A DNA stretch of 22,742 nt from JALYQB01 sp035640155. GTDB taxonomy: Bacteria > Actinomycetota > Actinomycetes > Mycobacteriales > Pseudonocardiaceae. Position 1 is the first letter of the stretch. Every line of letters starts with the position of its first letter. The notes under the pieces were generated by a model. That model searched no databases. It had not been told where the DNA came from and saw only the letters and a program-made list of their open reading frames with translations. A program made the position numbers and the translations under genes. Positions 21,161 to 22,742 of this stretch are shown piece by piece. The stretch covers positions 1-22,742 of the forward strand of contig DASQWR010000215.1 in assembly GCA_035640155.1 (NCBI GenBank), written 5' to 3'.

Positions 21161-22204
21161 TCATGCCGGGGTGGACGCTGCCGCGGCGCGCAGCCCGGGG
21201 AGCAGCGCATACCCGTCGTCGCCGGGACATTCGGTGACACCCACGTCGCGGTGCCCGAAGAGCACCGGCACGGTCACTGTGGTCCCCCTCGGGTACCGGG
21301 ACGTCCCACCGTCGTTGGAGACCAGCACCGTCTCGCCGTGCGGGTCGAGGGTGTGCACCCCGAGCTTCCAATCCAGGAACCGCGCCAGCTCGTCGGTCAT
21401 CGCATCGGTGGCCTGCTCGCCGGTGTAACGACCCATCATCGCGACACTGCTGGTCTGGCGGTTGAAACCACCCGCGTGGGCCCCGATCACGGGCCGGTCG
21501 AGCCCTCCGGCGCGGCCCTCGAACACCCGACCGTAGCGGTCCACCAGCGCGTGATAGCCGATGTCACACCACCCGAGCGTCCGCACGTGGTAGGCGTAGA
21601 TCCCGCGCACGATGCCGGCCGAGTCCTCGGGGTCGTAGCGGTTGCCGCCCGCGGTGTGGTGCAGCGCGATGGCCTTCACGCGGTCGTCGTAGTCCGGATC
21701 GGAGCACCGCAGCGACTCGTCGGCTCCCCACCCCGCCCGGCTGATCACCGGCAGGCCGCCGGCGGTCAGTGTCGCCGGCGGGGAGCGGTCGGGGGGCTCA
21801 CGGCCGGGGCCGATCAGCACCACCGAGACGCCCGGCGCCGGGAGGGGGCCTTGCACGGCGCGCACCTGCACCTGTCGCGAGGGGCCGGTCCACACCGGCT
21901 CGCTCGCGTCCGCGGCCTCCACGACACCGTCGGCCGGGTCAACGGCCATCCAGTCGCTCCAACCCATGCCCTGCCGCACCCGCAGCTCCACGCTGTCAGG
22001 AGCCGGGCCGCTCCAGGTCACCCCGACCATCGAGAACGGCGCGGGGGCCTGCACCGTGCGTACCGGTTCGAGACCCTGCAGCGGGACGGTCTGCACCGAG
22101 ACGGGCACGGGTTCCCGTTCCGGTTCCGGGGCGCTGGCTTGGGCACCGCCGACATGTACTACAAGCGCGACAACCAGAGCGGGAAGCGCGCGTCGGCGGG
22201 TCAC
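21161..22204 (-). CDS. Secreted N-acetylmuramoyl-L-alanine amidase / peptidoglycan recognition protein (PGRP, Amidase_2)
   Basis: A 347-aa exported protein. Residues 1-25 form a signal peptide (MTRRR, hydrophobic core, ASA before PEPERE). Residues about 40-145 are a strand-rich domain (VTWSGPAPDSVELRVRQGMGWSDWM) found before PGRP domains in actinobacteria. The PGRP/Amidase_2 domain covers about 153-340. Zinc ligands are the histidine in ALHHTAG, the histidine in FGHRDVG and the cysteine in TECPG; IGYHALVDRYGRVFEGR carries the conserved tyrosine and histidine. All zinc ligands are present, so it should be active and cleave the amide between MurNAc and L-Ala in cell-wall turnover. GTG 22204 is preceded closely by GGGAAG. 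It is on the same strand as the repeat protein gene upstream. Confidence 0.92.
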   Translation of the reverse strand: MTRRRALPALVVALVVHVGGAQASAPEPEREPVPVSVQTVPLQGLEPVRTVQAPAPFSMVGVTWSGPAPDSVELRVRQGMGWSDWMAVDPADGVVEAADASEPVWTGPSRQVQVRAVQGPLPAPGVSVVLIGPGREPPDRSPPATLTAGGLPVISRAGWGADESLRCSDPDYDDRVKAIALHHTAGGNRYDPEDSAGIVRGIYAYHVRTLGWCDIGYHALVDRYGRVFEGRAGGLDRPVIGAHAGGFNRQTSSVAMMGRYTGEQATDAMTDELARFLDWKLGVHTLDPHGETVLVSNDGGTSRYPRGTTVTVPVLFGHRDVGVTECPGDDGYALLPGLRAAAASTPA

Positions 22205-22271
22205 ATCTTCCCAGTCTCATCTGCAGCAGGCTGCCCGTCAGTCCCACAGGCGGGTACGGCTCCCGGACTTG

Positions 22272-22281
22272 GGGTGCACCC
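22272..22281. promoter_or_regulatory. 10-bp palindrome upstream of the amidase
   Basis: GGGTGCACCC is a perfect palindrome 68 bases before the amidase start, in the 117-base spacer between the repeat protein gene and the amidase. It could be an operator half or chance. Confidence 0.25.
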
Positions 22282-22321
22282 AGCGCTAAACAGGTGGGCG
22301 TTTCAGACCCGATCAGACGAT

Positions 22322-22742
22322 TCAGCGATCGGCCGCCTGCACAGTCTGGTTGGTGCTCGACGGAGCTTCGGCGAGGGTGGGCGTACCGTTGCCGGGCAAC
22401 TCATCCCCGGAGTTCGCGGTGGGACTACCGCCGAGCTGATCGACGTCGACGACGATCCCCATGCCGTTGATCACCACGTCGATCGACACGGGCTGACCGT
22501 TGATCTGCACCTGGATGTCCTCCAGGGTCATCTCGATCTCGATGTTGTCGAGGGCAACGTCGATGTCCTCGGTATCTCCGTCAGCGCTGATGGCGACGTC
22601 CTCATCCACAGGAGTATCGGCCGGCTCGATCTCGCCCTCGACGCCAGTGGTGTCCTCGGCAGAGTCGGTGGTGTCCTCGGCAGAGTCGGTGGTGTCCTCG
22701 GCAGAGTCGGTGGTGTCCTCGGCAGAGTCGGTGGTGTCCCCG
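22322..22742 (-). CDS. Acidic repeat protein of unknown function, C-terminal part
   Basis: The frame ends at 22322 and is open to the right edge, so about 140 C-terminal residues are visible and the start lies outside. The visible part opens with DTTDSAE heptad repeats. It continues with an acidic region (VDEDVAISADGDTEDIDVAL), an alternating hydrophobic/polar strand-like segment (NIEIEMTLEDIQVQING, then VSIDVVINGMGIVVDVDQL), and a Gly/Ser/Thr/Asn-rich tail. It lacks cysteines and membrane helices in this part. The composition suggests a secreted or surface protein, but the N-terminus that would show this is missing. No family is recognised. The amidase gene follows 117 bases downstream. Confidence 0.8.
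   Translation of the reverse strand, partial: GDTTDSAEDTTDSAEDTTDSAEDTTDSAEDTTGVEGEIEPADTPVDEDVAISADGDTEDIDVALDNIEIEMTLEDIQVQINGQPVSIDVVINGMGIVVDVDQLGGSPTANSGDELPGNGTPTLAEAPSSTNQTVQAADR
22647..22742 (-). repeat. 21-nt in-frame tandem repeat, at least 4.5 copies, encoding DTTDSAE
   Basis: Four identical 21-nt units (22647-22667, 22668-22688, 22689-22709, 22710-22730) and a partial fifth with one change reach the edge of the window, so the array is longer. On the minus strand they encode Asp-Thr-Thr-Asp-Ser-Ala-Glu. Perfect identity points to recent slippage or recombination. Confidence 0.95.

Noticed and set aside
20949..21237. Plus-strand frame from ATG with GAGGAG upstream between the secreted protein and the amidase
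   Set aside because: Early codons are unlike the window's usage, the product is Arg/Pro-rich, and it runs into the 3' end of the amidase gene.

Overview
The window is high-GC DNA with GTG starts, many 4-nt stop/start overlaps and gene blocks whose order matches mycobacteria and other mycolata-related actinobacteria. WhiB1, a SigR/RsrA pair, a Kgd-type 2-oxoglutarate dehydrogenase, a nickel superoxide dismutase and the tiny ribosomal protein bL37 all point to an actinomycete, most likely of the Pseudonocardiales. The genus cannot be settled from the sequence alone. It looks like ordinary chromosome: I see no phage, insertion sequence, CRISPR array, tRNA or rRNA.

Layout. 1-3201 (minus strand): the N-terminal part of a proline/glycine/tyrosine-rich protein that runs off the left edge (probably a Pra/RDD-type membrane protein), then cystathionine beta-synthase, then a Bax-inhibitor-1 family membrane protein. 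A perfect 21-bp hairpin and a pair of 41-nt-spaced dyads lie between the last two. 3393-4876 (plus): a one-helix membrane peptide of 41 aa, two PRC-barrel proteins and a 59-aa acidic protein. 4951-5355 (minus): a small four-helix membrane protein. 5572-7744: the whiB1 region with its CRP-type site, a biotin/lipoyl carrier (TB7.3 type), bL37, and the rsrA-sigR redox-sigma operon with its own SigR-type promoter. 7753-8892 (minus): an alpha-methylacyl-CoA racemase-type CoA transferase. 9013-15132 (plus): a Cys-containing small protein, an ABC-2 transporter pair, and a fused double-size ABC exporter. 15234-18899 (plus): kgd. 18956-20422: an RmlC-like epimerase, and the nickel SOD gene with its divergent maturation protease. 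20546-22742 (minus): a small secreted protein, a secreted PGRP-type amidase, and an acidic repeat protein cut by the right edge.

Themes. Redox and thiol control recurs: SigR/RsrA, WhiB1 with an Fe-S cluster, NiSOD, cystathionine beta-synthase, and a Bax-inhibitor gene with a possible SigR promoter. The clearest regulatory finding is that the SigR-type promoter places the transcript start at or next to an in-frame GTG. That would yield a long SigR isoform from a leaderless message, in addition to the short isoform that has a Shine-Dalgarno sequence.

No wholly new system is proven here. The least explained items are the membrane-peptide/PRC-barrel operon, the twin dyads upstream of cbs, the uORF in front of the CoA transferase, and the two repeat proteins at the edges.
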